Assembly: GCA_944385305.1 (NCBI GenBank) | Contig: CALWWS010000147.1 | Coordinates: 1 to 9,273, forward strand | Length of the DNA stretch: 9,273 nt | Direction: 5' to 3' | Origin: an uncultured Oscillospiraceae bacterium | GTDB lineage: Bacteria; Bacillota; Clostridia; Oscillospirales; Oscillospiraceae | Shown here: in pieces, positions 1 to 6,506 of the stretch | How the letters are laid out: each line of letters begins with the position of its first letter | Position numbering within the stretch: position 1 is the first letter of the stretch | Made by a program: the position numbers and the translations under genes | Notes under the pieces: generated by a model | Databases searched by the model: none | Told to the model about the DNA's origin: nothing | What the model saw: only the letters and a program-made list of their open reading frames with translations

Positions 1-1408
1 CGCTGAGCTCCACTTCCACGCCGAAGCGGCTCTTGAGCTTGCTCACCAGCACGTCCATCTGGATGTCGCCGGCGGTGGTCACCACCATCTGGTGGGTCTC
101 GGCGTTGTTCACCACCCGGAAGGTGGGATCTTCCTCGTTGAGGCGGGCCAGACCTGCGGCGATCTTATCCTCCTGGCCACGGACCTTGGGGGCGATGGCC
201 TTGGAGTAGTTGGGTTCGGCGAAGGGCAGGGGATCCAGCTTCATAAACTTACGGGCGTCACACAGGGTGTCGCCAGTCTTGACCTTGTCCATCTTGCCAA
301 TGGCGCCGATGTCGCCGCACATGAGCTCCTTGACCTCGGTGTTCTTCTTGCCGGTCATCACATACAGACGGCCCAGCTTTTCATTGTTGCCGGTGTTGGT
401 GTTCACCAGAGTCATGTCGGGGGACAGGTGGTCGGAGAGCACCTTGACAAAGGAGAACTTGCCGTACTGGTCGGCCACGGTCTTGAAGACAAAGGCGGCG
501 GGGACGGCGCCCTGGGAGACGATGAACTCGGCCGGCTCGCCCTCCCGGTCGGTGCCGGAGTAGGGGATGCCCTCCAGGGGGTTGGGCAGCAGGTCGATGA
601 TGACGTCCAGCAGCAGGGGGGTGCCCAGGCCGGTGTAGGAGGAGCCGCACACCACGGGGATCATGGAGCAGTCCCGCACGCCGGCCTTCAGGCCCTGCAT
701 CACCTCGGCGTAGGTGAACTCCTCGCCGGAGAAGTACTTGTCCATGAACTCCTCGCTGGTCTCAGCCACGGACTCCATGAGCTTGTCGTAGATCTCGTTG
801 ATCACGTCCACCTTGTCCTCGGGCACGGGGATCTCCGTCTGCCCGTCGGCGGTGGGCTGGAAGGCGCGCTTGTGGAGCACGTCCACAATGCCGGTGACCT
901 TCTTGTCCTCGTCCCAGATGGGGACCATCAGGGGGGCGATGTTCTTGCCGAAGTATTCCCGGAGGGTGTCGAAGGCGGAATTGAAGTCCACGTTGTCCTC
1001 GTCCATCTTGGAGATGTAGACGATGCGGGGCAGGTTGCGCTCGTTGAGCAGCTTCCAGGCCCGCTCCGTGCCCACGGACAGGCCGCCCTTGGCGGCGCAC
1101 ACCAGCACGCCGGCGTCGGCCACGCTCAGGCACTCGGCCACCTCGCCGGCAAAGTCGAAGTTGCCCGGGGTGTCCAGCACGTTGATCTTACAGCCTTTAT
1201 ATTCCACAGGCGCGACGGCGGCGGAGATGGAGATCTGGCGTTTGATCTCCTCCGGATCATAGTCGCACACGGTATTGCCTTCAGAGGTCTTGCCCAGGCG
1301 GTCCAGGGCGCCGGTCATGCGCAGCATGCTCTCAACCAGGGTGGTCTTGCCGTTGCCGCCGTGGCCCAGCAGGCAGATGTTGCGGATACTGTGGGGAGAA
1401 TAGCTCAT
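1..1408 (-). CDS. EF-G-like translational GTPase (paralogue), N-terminal part, cut by window edge
   Basis: The visible 469 residues carry the GTPase and following domains of elongation factor G. The P-loop is GHGGNGKT (residues 15-22), the G3 box is DTPGNFDF (79-86), the G4 box is SKMD (133-136), and a domain III segment around NEEDPTFRV lies near the cut end. The remaining C-terminal domains lie beyond base 1. Canonical EF-G has DTPGHVDF; here the catalytic histidine is Asn83, the switch I RGIT motif reads RQIS, and the P-loop AHxDAGKT reads GHGGNGKT. These are features of the second, EF-G-like protein found in many Clostridia, so I do not call it the housekeeping fusA. Its exact role is unknown to me; ribosome-linked GTP binding is inferred from the family. 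The ATG is preceded by AAGGAG at 1420-1425 and a sigma-A promoter lies upstream. Canonical EF-G with unusual motifs is the alternative. Confidence 0.9.
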   Translation of the reverse strand, partial: MSYSPHSIRNICLLGHGGNGKTTLVESMLRMTGALDRLGKTSEGNTVCDYDPEEIKRQISISAAVAPVEYKGCKINVLDTPGNFDFAGEVAECLSVADAGVLVCAAKGGLSVGTERAWKLLNERNLPRIVYISKMDEDNVDFNSAFDTLREYFGKNIAPLMVPIWDEDKKVTGIVDVLHKRAFQPTADGQTEIPVPEDKVDVINEIYDKLMESVAETSEEFMDKYFSGEEFTYAEVMQGLKAGVRDCSMIPVVCGSSYTGLGTPLLLDVIIDLLPNPLEGIPYSGTDREGEPAEFIVSQGAVPAAFVFKTVADQYGKFSFVKVLSDHLSPDMTLVNTNTGNNEKLGRLYVMTGKKNTEVKELMCGDIGAIGKMDKVKTGDTLCDARKFMKLDPLPFAEPNYSKAIAPKVRGQEDKIAAGLARLNEEDPTFRVVNNAETHQMVVTTAGDIQMDVLVSKLKSRFGVEVELS

Positions 1409-1488
1409 AGTTGTTTCCACTCCTTACGATTTACGGTGGGCTCTCCACGGGACTTGGGGACGTCCGGGCAAAAGAACCACTGTCAGCA

Positions 1489-1517
1489 ATTATACAATAA
1501 AATCCACGGCTTGGCAA
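1489..1517 (-). promoter_or_regulatory. sigma-A promoter of the EF-G-like gene
   Basis: On the minus strand the sequence reads TTGCCA (1512-1517), a 17-bp spacer, then a perfect TATAAT (1489-1494). Transcription should start near 1482, giving a leader of roughly 75 nt before the ATG at 1408. I see only small inverted repeats in that leader and no recognisable riboswitch. The promoter is typical of a well-expressed housekeeping gene. Confidence 0.8.
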
Positions 1518-1554
1518 CGGCCATTTGACGATTTTGACCAAAATATTTTTGGGC

Positions 1555-1596
1555 AAAAACAGACGCCCGCCCCGGACTGCTCTCCGGGGCGGGCGT
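1555..1596 (-). terminator. intrinsic terminator after the anti-sigma gene
   Basis: A perfect 14-bp stem pairs 1563-1576 with 1583-1596 around a 6-nt loop. Read on the minus strand it is followed by C-T-G-TTTTT (1555-1559). It lies just past the stop of the anti-sigma gene and ends the dusB/sigma/anti-sigma transcription unit before the EF-G promoter. Confidence 0.88.
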
Positions 1597-1629
1597 GGGG
1601 CGGAAAAACTGGGAAAACAGGGGGGAGGT

Positions 1630-2271
1630 TCAGCCGGCGGGCTCCTCCGTCAGAATGAGCTGGCAGGTGCCGGACAGGGTGTCGTCCCCCTCCAGGGTGT
1701 AGGGGATGCCCTGCTCCTCCAGCAGGGCCAGGAAGGCCCGGGCCTGCGCCCCGGACAGGAGGGAATCCGCCCCGGAGGCGTCGCCCACGGCCTGCTGCCA
1801 GCCGTCGGGCAGCCGGGCGCAGAGGATACGGGTGCCGGCGGTCTCGGGGGCGTCGGGGGCGGGGCTCTCCAGGGTCCGGGTATCCCCGGGGGAGAGGGAG
1901 TACAGGGCGGCCTGGGCGCCGGAGTAGCCGGCGGGCTGGGCGGTGTCCCCGCCCCAGGGCAGGGCCGCGGCCAGGGCCACCACCAGGGCGGCGCAGGCGG
2001 CCAGGGCGCCCCAGCGGCGCAGGGAGACCAGCCTGCCTTTGCCTTTGGGCTGCTGCTGGGTGGGCAGCTGGTCCAGGATGCGCTGGTGCAGGCCCTCCGG
2101 GAAGGGGGCGTCCAGAGCGCGCAGGGCGGCGGACTGCTCCGTCAGCTCCCGGTACAAAGCGGCGCAGTGGGGACAGGTATTCAGATGGGCGGACAGCTCC
2201 GCCTGCTGGGCAGGGGAGAGGGGACCGTCCAGGGCCTGGCTCATCAGCTCCAGGCTGTGGTCGCAATTCAT
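1630..2271 (-). CDS. zinc-type (ZAS-like) transmembrane anti-sigma factor
   Basis: This 213-residue protein should hold the neighbouring ECF sigma factor at the membrane until a signal releases it. The N-terminal 50 residues form an anti-sigma zinc-finger domain: the segment ALDGPLSPAQQAELSAHLNT leads into H29-x3-C33-x2-C36, with Cys3 or His5 as a likely fourth ligand. A linker rich in Gln and Lys precedes one membrane segment at about 87-104, flanked by RR on the cytoplasmic side. The rest (about 107-213) would be outside the cell and matches no domain I know. It holds one cysteine near the middle (ILCARL) and one near the end (SGTCQL), so a disulphide switch is possible but speculative. The ATG has GGGAGG upstream. 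The gene follows the sigma gene by 98 bp, and that gap carries an ECF-type promoter. The inducing signal cannot be read from the sequence. Confidence 0.87.
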   Translation of the reverse strand: MNCDHSLELMSQALDGPLSPAQQAELSAHLNTCPHCAALYRELTEQSAALRALDAPFPEGLHQRILDQLPTQQQPKGKGRLVSLRRWGALAACAALVVALAAALPWGGDTAQPAGYSGAQAALYSLSPGDTRTLESPAPDAPETAGTRILCARLPDGWQQAVGDASGADSLLSGAQARAFLALLEEQGIPYTLEGDDTLSGTCQLILTEEPAG

Positions 2272-2310
2272 GGCTGCCGCCTCCCTTCTCTCAGTCAGAT
2301 TCTATGGGGA

Positions 2311-2337
2311 TAGACGCAGGGGATCCGAAAAAGTTCC
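2311..2337 (-). promoter_or_regulatory. ECF-sigma-type promoter in front of the anti-sigma gene
   Basis: On the minus strand GGAACTTTT (2329-2337) is followed, 16 nt after GGAAC, by CGTCTA (2311-2316). GGAACTT with TCTA or CGTC about 16 nt later is the usual -35/-10 pattern for ECF sigma factors, which normally activate their own promoter. It lies downstream of the sigma gene and about 40 bp upstream of the anti-sigma ATG at 2271, so it would drive the anti-sigma gene alone. Confidence 0.65.
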
Positions 2338-2355
2338 CCAGGAGAAAAACTTTTT
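2328..2355. repeat. inverted repeat overlapping the ECF -35 element
   Basis: AAAAAGTT at 2328-2335 is the exact reverse complement of AACTTTTT at 2348-2355, with a 12-nt loop. Read on the minus strand the 3' arm ends in TTTTT, so this could be a weak terminator or attenuator between the sigma and anti-sigma genes. As DNA it could be an operator over the -35. The stem is A/T-rich and the role is unproven. Confidence 0.4.
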
Positions 2356-2369
2356 TTGTTTCGGCGGGA

Positions 2370-2924
2370 TCACAGCTGCTCCCGCAGCAGCTTGGCCAGG
2401 GCCAGCCGGGCCCGGGCCACCCGGGATTTCACCGTGCCGGGGGGCAGGTCCAGGGCCTGGCCGATCTCCTCATAGGAGGCGCCGTTGAGCTCCCGGAGCA
2501 CCAGCACCTGCCGGTGTTCCTCCGACAGCTGCCCCAGCCCCCGGAGCACCGCCTGGCGTAGTTCCTTCTGCGCCAGTGCCTGGCCCGGCGTGGCGGCGGG
2601 GTCGGTGAGCCGGCTGTCCCAGCAGCGGTCGGCGTCGTCCAGGGACAAATCGCCCCGGCGCTTCTTTTCCCGGCGGAGGAAGTCAATGGCGGCGTTGCCG
2701 GTGAGCCGGTACAGCCAGGTGGAAAAGGAGCTGTCCCCGTGAAAGGAGGGCAGCCCGCGCCAGGCCTTGAAAAAGACCTCCTGGGTGACGTCGGCGGCGT
2801 CCTCCGGGTGGCCCAGCAGGCCCAGGGCCTGGCGGTAGACCTGCTTTTCATACCGCTCCATCAGCTGGCCGAAGGCCGCCTGATCGCCGCGCTTTGCCAG
2901 CGCCAGCAGCGTTTGCTCATCCAC
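2370..2924 (-). CDS. ECF-family RNA polymerase sigma factor (sigma-70 family)
   Basis: An alternative sigma factor of about 184 residues with only regions 2 and 4, the normal size for the ECF group. Region 2 runs from about residue 17 to 87: AFGQLMERYEKQVYRQA, then the conserved DAADVTQEVFFKAWRGL, the -10-recognising FSTWLYRLTGNAAIDFLRRE, and a basic KKRR. After an acidic linker, region 4 (about 122-180) contains LSEEHRQVLVLREL and the helix-turn-helix SYEEIGQALDLPPGTVKSRV that reads the -35. I choose the GTG at 2922-2924, because AAAGGAGG (2933-2940) sits 8 nt ahead of it. An in-frame GTG at 2931-2933 would overlap that ribosome site. The gene follows dusB by 38 bp and is probably co-transcribed with it. 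The anti-sigma gene follows. It resembles SigW/RpoE-type factors, but the regulon cannot be named. Confidence 0.92.
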   Translation of the reverse strand: MDEQTLLALAKRGDQAAFGQLMERYEKQVYRQALGLLGHPEDAADVTQEVFFKAWRGLPSFHGDSSFSTWLYRLTGNAAIDFLRREKKRRGDLSLDDADRCWDSRLTDPAATPGQALAQKELRQAVLRGLGQLSEEHRQVLVLRELNGASYEEIGQALDLPPGTVKSRVARARLALAKLLREQL

Positions 2925-2962
2925 GCGGGACACCTCCTTTCCCGGGCCGTGATGTCAGGGGC

Positions 2963-3934
2963 TCAGCACAGGTCCCGGCGCACGCCCTTTGTCACCGCCG
3001 CGAAATCGGCGGCGGTCTCTATCTTGCAGATCTGTTCCTTCCAGTAGGCGGCGTAGGGGACGCCTTTCAGGTACCAGGCGTAGTGCTTGCGCATCTCCAG
3101 GCAGGCGATCTTCTCCCCCTTGTGCTCCAGGGCCAGGGCGAACTGCCGCTCCACGGTGTTCAGCCGCTGGGCCAGGGGGGGCAGGGGGGGAATGGGCCGG
3201 CCGGCCGCCGCCGCGGCGCACTGGACCAGCAGCCAGGGGTTGCCGAAGGCGCCCCGGCCCACCATGGCCATGTCCGCGCCGGTGTAGCGCAGGATGTGGG
3301 CGGCGTCCTCCCCGGAGAACACGTCCCCGTTGGCCACCACGGGGATGGACACCGCCTGCTTCACCGCCCGGATCTGGTCCCAGTCCGCCCGGCCGGAGTA
3401 CATCTGGGTGCGGGTGCGGCCGTGGACGGCCACGGCGGCCACCCCGGCGTCCTCCATGCGCCGGGCGAAGTCCACACAGTTGATGGAGCCCTTGTCCCAG
3501 CCCAGGCGGAACTTCACCGTCACCGGCACCCCGGCGGCCCCCCGGATGACCGCGCGGATGACCTCCACCGCTTTGTCGGGGTCTTTCATCAGGGCGGAGC
3601 CGTCCCCGGCGTGCACCACCTTGGGCACCGGGCAGCCCATGTTCACATCCAGAATATCCGCCCCGGACCCCTCCAGGGCCAGGGCGGCCCCCCGCTCCAT
3701 GCACGCCGGGTCAGAGCCGAAGATCTGCACCGCCGCCGGGTGCTCGCCGGGGCCCAGCCGCAGCAGGGTGGGGGTCTTTTTGTCGCCGTAGCACAGGGCT
3801 TTGGCGCTGACCATCTCGGAGACGGTATAGCACCCGGACAGCTCCCGGCACACGGCGCGGAAGGCCAGGTCGGTGACCCCCGCCATGGGGGCCAGGGCGA
3901 TCCGGGATGGAATGTCCACAGTTCCGATTCTCAC
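2963..3934 (-). CDS. dusB: tRNA-dihydrouridine synthase, DusB type
   Basis: A cytoplasmic FMN enzyme that uses NADPH to reduce specific uridines of tRNA to dihydrouridine. It has 323 residues, normal for the family. Visible motifs, in order: the FMN-binding start LAPMAGVTD (14-22), SEMVSAKAL, VQIFGSDP, NMGCP with the catalytic Cys101, KVV, VTVKFRLGWD with Lys141, VHGRTRTQMYSG with His171, VVANGDV (about 199-205), GRGAFGNPW (226-234) and the C-terminal MRKHYAWYLKG typical of DusB. The open frame extends further upstream, but the GTG at 3932-3934 is the better start, since GAAGGAG lies 7 nt ahead and the protein then begins just before the TIM barrel. It has its own sigma-A-like promoter and reads toward the ECF sigma gene. 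The dusB assignment rests on motif order; another Dus subgroup is possible. Confidence 0.92.
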   Translation of the reverse strand: MRIGTVDIPSRIALAPMAGVTDLAFRAVCRELSGCYTVSEMVSAKALCYGDKKTPTLLRLGPGEHPAAVQIFGSDPACMERGAALALEGSGADILDVNMGCPVPKVVHAGDGSALMKDPDKAVEVIRAVIRGAAGVPVTVKFRLGWDKGSINCVDFARRMEDAGVAAVAVHGRTRTQMYSGRADWDQIRAVKQAVSIPVVANGDVFSGEDAAHILRYTGADMAMVGRGAFGNPWLLVQCAAAAAGRPIPPLPPLAQRLNTVERQFALALEHKGEKIACLEMRKHYAWYLKGVPYAAYWKEQICKIETAADFAAVTKGVRRDLC

Positions 3935-4015
3935 AAAAGCGCTCCTTCTACAAACTTCTTCCTGAATTTCTCCAGCGGCCCGCGCCGGCTCCGGCCGGGG
4001 AGGGCACGTGGGAAC

Positions 4016-4044
4016 ATAATACCATATTTTATGGAGCGGGGCAA
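4016..4044 (-). promoter_or_regulatory. sigma-A-like promoter of dusB and probably of the sigma/anti-sigma genes
   Basis: On the minus strand TTGCCC (4039-4044), a 17-bp spacer and TATTAT (4016-4021) match the sigma-A pattern at 4/6 and 5/6 positions. The predicted start near 4009 leaves a leader of about 75 nt. The spacer contains the inverted repeat CCATA-TTT-TATGG (4022-4034), which might bind a regulator. Confidence 0.6.
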
Positions 4045-4051
4045 GACAGGT

Positions 4052-4085
4052 TCCGACGGGCTTTTTTTCCCACAGAACGTATAAT
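4052..4085 (+). promoter_or_regulatory. probable spoIIE promoter: -10 box with weak Spo0A-box-like site
   Basis: A perfect TATAAT lies at 4080-4085, 34 bp before the spoIIE ATG. No good TTGACA lies 16-18 bp upstream of it. In Bacillus, spoIIE uses sigma-A plus Spo0A~P, with Spo0A binding in place of a normal -35 interaction. Here the minus strand of 4052-4058 reads CGTCGGA, a 5/7 match to the Spo0A box TGTCGAA, in about the right place. The -10 is convincing; the Spo0A site is only suggestive. Confidence 0.45.
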
Positions 4086-4118
4086 GGCCCAAGACGATGG
4101 GATGCGGAGGGAAACACC

Positions 4119-6440
4119 ATGACTGCAAAAGACAAGCCCCGTGGGGAAAAGCAGGTCCGGCGGATGGGGAGGCTCCAGGTGCCGCTGGCGGCCCGCCTGT
4201 CTGACTGGGCCGTGCGGTTTCTGCTGGGGGCGGTGCTGGCCGGCGCCCAGTTTCAGGGCGGGTACGCGCCCTTCGGCCTGGCCCTGGTGGGGGCGTGCCA
4301 GCCGGGGGGCGAGGGGCTGTTTGCCCTGTTGGGGGCGGCCCTGGGCTATCTGTCCTTCCGGGGACTGGTCAACGGCTTGCGGTACATCGCCTCGGCCATG
4401 ATGGTATACGCCGTGGCCCTGGCCCTGGGGGAGTTCCAGATTTACCGGCGGCGCTGGTTCGCGCCGCTGAGCGCGGCGGTGCTCAACGGCCTGGTGGGGT
4501 TTGTCTATCAGTCTGCCGCCGGATGGGATGTGAGCACCGCCGCCGGGCTGGCCGCCGAGGTGGCCGCGGCCGCGGGAGCGGTATACTGCTATCGCCTGAG
4601 CTTTGAGCTGTGGGACTGCCACCGCCCCGGGGAGCGGCTCACCACCCGCCAGATCGTGGGGGTGCTGGTGCTGGGCGCCACCCTGATGATGACCCTGGAG
4701 CGGGTGGCGGTGGCGGACAGCTATTCCCTGGGCCGGGTGCTGTGCGTGACGGCGGTGCTCATCGCCGCCTGGCGGGGCGGCGCGGGGGTGGGGGCCGCGG
4801 CGGGAGTGGCCGCGGGGCTGGCCATGGATCTGGCCGGGGGGACGCCGGCCTGGTTTACCGCCTGCTATGCCCTGCCCGGCCTCATCACCGGCCTATTTGC
4901 CGGCCAGAACCGGCTGCTGTGCGCCCTGGCCTATGTGCTGGCAGGGGGCGCGGCCCAGCTGTGGATGTGGAACGAGCCGCTGAGCGCGGCTAGAATCTTT
5001 GAGATCCTGGCCGGCGCGGCGGTGTTCCTCCTGCTGCCCCAGCGCCTGCTGCGGCGGTTCGCGGCGCTGAGCCAGCAGGAGGCGCCGGAGGGGGAGGGCG
5101 ACCGGGGACGGGAGCTGGCCGCCCGCCATCTGCGCCAGACCGCCACGGCCTTCCGGGCGGTGGCGGGCAGCCTGCGGGGAGCCTTTCAGGAGCAGAGGGC
5201 CAACGACGCCGACGCCGCCCGTGTGTTCGACCGGGCGGCGGAGCGGGTGTGCGTCAAATGTCGGCAGCGGGAGCGGTGCTGGCAGCGGGAGTACCAGTCC
5301 ACCCGCACCGCCCTGTCCGACGCCCTGGCCCCCATGCTGGACCGGGGAGAGGGGACGAGGGAGGATTTCCCGGCCTATTTCTCCGGGCGGTGCGTGCAGT
5401 TTGACGCCTTCCTGGGCCAGGCCAACCGGGAGCTCACCGCCCTGCTCCACCGCCGCCGGTATGACAGCCGGGTGCGGGAGAGCCGGGCGGCGGTGTGCGC
5501 CCAGTACGGCCAGCTGGCCCAGGTGCTGGACCAGGCGGCGGCCCAGGCGGACCGGGAGCCGGTGGTGGACGGCCGGCGGCAGCGGCTGCTGAAACAGCAT
5601 ATGGCCGCCCTGGGGTTGGAAGGGCGGTGCACCGTGTACGAGGATGAATTCGGCCACCTGCGCCTGGAGGCGGAGGGGCCCGGGACGGAAAAGCTGGCCC
5701 AGGCCGGGGAGGTGGCCCGGCTGGGGGCCCTGCTGGGCTGTCCGCTGAAGGCCGAGGCGACGGGAGAGCGGGGCCGGGCGGTGCTGAGCCAGCGGGAACC
5801 CCTGTCCGCGGTGGCGGGACTGGCCGCCGCCGGACGGGAGGGACAGGCGGTGAGCGGGGACACCGGGGCCTGGTTCAAGGATGAGCGGGGCCGGCTCAAC
5901 ATCATCCTGTGCGATGGCATGGGCAGCGGCCCCGCCGCCCGCTCGGACAGCGACTGCGCCCTGGGCCTGCTGGAGAAATTCCTCCGGGCGGGGCTGTCCC
6001 CCCAGGGGGCGCTGAAGACGGTGGGGGAGGCCCTGGCCCTGCGGGGAGAGGAGCAGGGGGGCTTCACCACGGTGGACCTGCTCCAGGTGGACCTGTACAG
6101 CGGCAAGAGCGCCATCTACAAGCTGGGGGCGGCCCCCACCTGGCTGCGCCGGGGCGGCGTGGTGGAGCGGCTGGAGGGCGGCTCGCTGCCGGCGGGGATG
6201 GAGAGCGGGGAACCGGATGAATTTTCCCTCACCCTGGACGCCGGGGACTGTGTGGTGCTGGCCAGCGACGGGGTGGCCGGAGGAAAGGACGACGGCTGGC
6301 TGCGCCGGGCCCTGACGGAGTTTGACGGGCTGTCCCCCCAGGAGCTGGCCGGGCGCATCCTGGCCGAGAGCGGGGAGCGGACGGGGGCCGGGGACGACCG
6401 GACGGTGATGGTGCTGAAGCTGGATGTGAGGAAGGCATAA
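4119..6440 (+). CDS. spoIIE: stage II sporulation protein E, PP2C-type serine phosphatase
   Basis: SpoIIE dephosphorylates the anti-anti-sigma factor SpoIIAA, which frees sigma-F in the forespore; in Bacillus it also works with FtsZ at the polar septum. This copy has 773 residues (about 827 in Bacillus). A basic N-terminus is followed by roughly ten hydrophobic segments between about residues 30 and 320. A cytoplasmic middle region comes next, with a cysteine cluster C378-x2-C381-x5-C387-W that recurs in SpoIIE proteins. The C-terminal PP2C domain has the metal-binding motifs DGMGSG (Asp599), SDGVAGG (Asp717) and GDDRT (Asp759/760), so it appears catalytically intact. The ATG follows GGAGGG by 7 nt. 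It is divergent from dusB and convergent with an ABC transporter; the usual downstream neighbours in many Firmicutes (tilS, hpt, ftsH) are absent. Its last 51 bp recur at 8267-8317. Confidence 0.96.
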   Translation: MTAKDKPRGEKQVRRMGRLQVPLAARLSDWAVRFLLGAVLAGAQFQGGYAPFGLALVGACQPGGEGLFALLGAALGYLSFRGLVNGLRYIASAMMVYAVALALGEFQIYRRRWFAPLSAAVLNGLVGFVYQSAAGWDVSTAAGLAAEVAAAAGAVYCYRLSFELWDCHRPGERLTTRQIVGVLVLGATLMMTLERVAVADSYSLGRVLCVTAVLIAAWRGGAGVGAAAGVAAGLAMDLAGGTPAWFTACYALPGLITGLFAGQNRLLCALAYVLAGGAAQLWMWNEPLSAARIFEILAGAAVFLLLPQRLLRRFAALSQQEAPEGEGDRGRELAARHLRQTATAFRAVAGSLRGAFQEQRANDADAARVFDRAAERVCVKCRQRERCWQREYQSTRTALSDALAPMLDRGEGTREDFPAYFSGRCVQFDAFLGQANRELTALLHRRRYDSRVRESRAAVCAQYGQLAQVLDQAAAQADREPVVDGRRQRLLKQHMAALGLEGRCTVYEDEFGHLRLEAEGPGTEKLAQAGEVARLGALLGCPLKAEATGERGRAVLSQREPLSAVAGLAAAGREGQAVSGDTGAWFKDERGRLNIILCDGMGSGPAARSDSDCALGLLEKFLRAGLSPQGALKTVGEALALRGEEQGGFTTVDLLQVDLYSGKSAIYKLGAAPTWLRRGGVVERLEGGSLPAGMESGEPDEFSLTLDAGDCVVLASDGVAGGKDDGWLRRALTEFDGLSPQELAGRILAESGERTGAGDDRTVMVLKLDVRKA
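6390..6440 (+). repeat. direct repeat, copy A: 3' end of intact spoIIE
   Basis: These 51 bp encode GDDRTVMVLKLDVRKA and the TAA stop of spoIIE. They match 8267-8317 at 46 of 51 positions, with an unbroken 32-bp identity (6393-6424 against 8270-8301). All five differences are synonymous. Immediately upstream the two sequences are unrelated. Confidence 0.92.
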
Positions 6441-6444
6441 AAAA

Positions 6445-6465
6445 AGAGTGAAGAGTGAAGAGAAA
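6445..6465 (+). repeat. AGAGTGR heptamer array, short copy
   Basis: Three 7-nt units follow the spoIIE stop: AGAGTGA, AGAGTGA, AGAGAAA. The array leads directly into the terminator hairpin. A longer array ending in the same AGAGAAA unit lies at 8322-8363 after the second spoIIE tail. Confidence 0.75.
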
Positions 6466-6506
6466 AAAGGCAGAGCCGTTCCGCAAAGCGGAACGGCTCT
6501 GCCTTT
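6463..6506. terminator. bidirectional terminator between spoIIE and the ABC transporter
   Basis: A perfect 16-bp stem (6469-6484 with 6488-6503) closes on an AAA loop and extends to 19 bp through flanking AAA/TTT (6466-6506). On the minus strand it is followed by TTTTTT, a strong intrinsic terminator for the transporter; on the plus strand only TTT follows, so spoIIE termination is weaker. The outermost base pairs overlap the transporter TAA stop (6505-6507). Confidence 0.88.

Noticed and set aside
92..1528. Long plus-strand open frame of 478 codons
   Set aside because: It is antisense to the EF-G-like gene, whose motifs are clear on the minus strand. The plus-strand product is a low-complexity Gly/His/Val-rich shadow typical of GC-rich DNA.
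4037..4058. Possible ECF promoter (GGAAC on the minus strand) upstream of dusB
   Set aside because: The expected CGTC or TCTA 16 nt downstream is missing, whereas a sigma-A-like TTGCCC-17-TATTAT fits better.
2894..4084. Plus-strand open frame of 396 codons opposite dusB
   Set aside because: It is antisense to dusB and partly to the sigma gene; the product is His/Gly/Ala-rich without domains, and the dusB motifs settle the strand.
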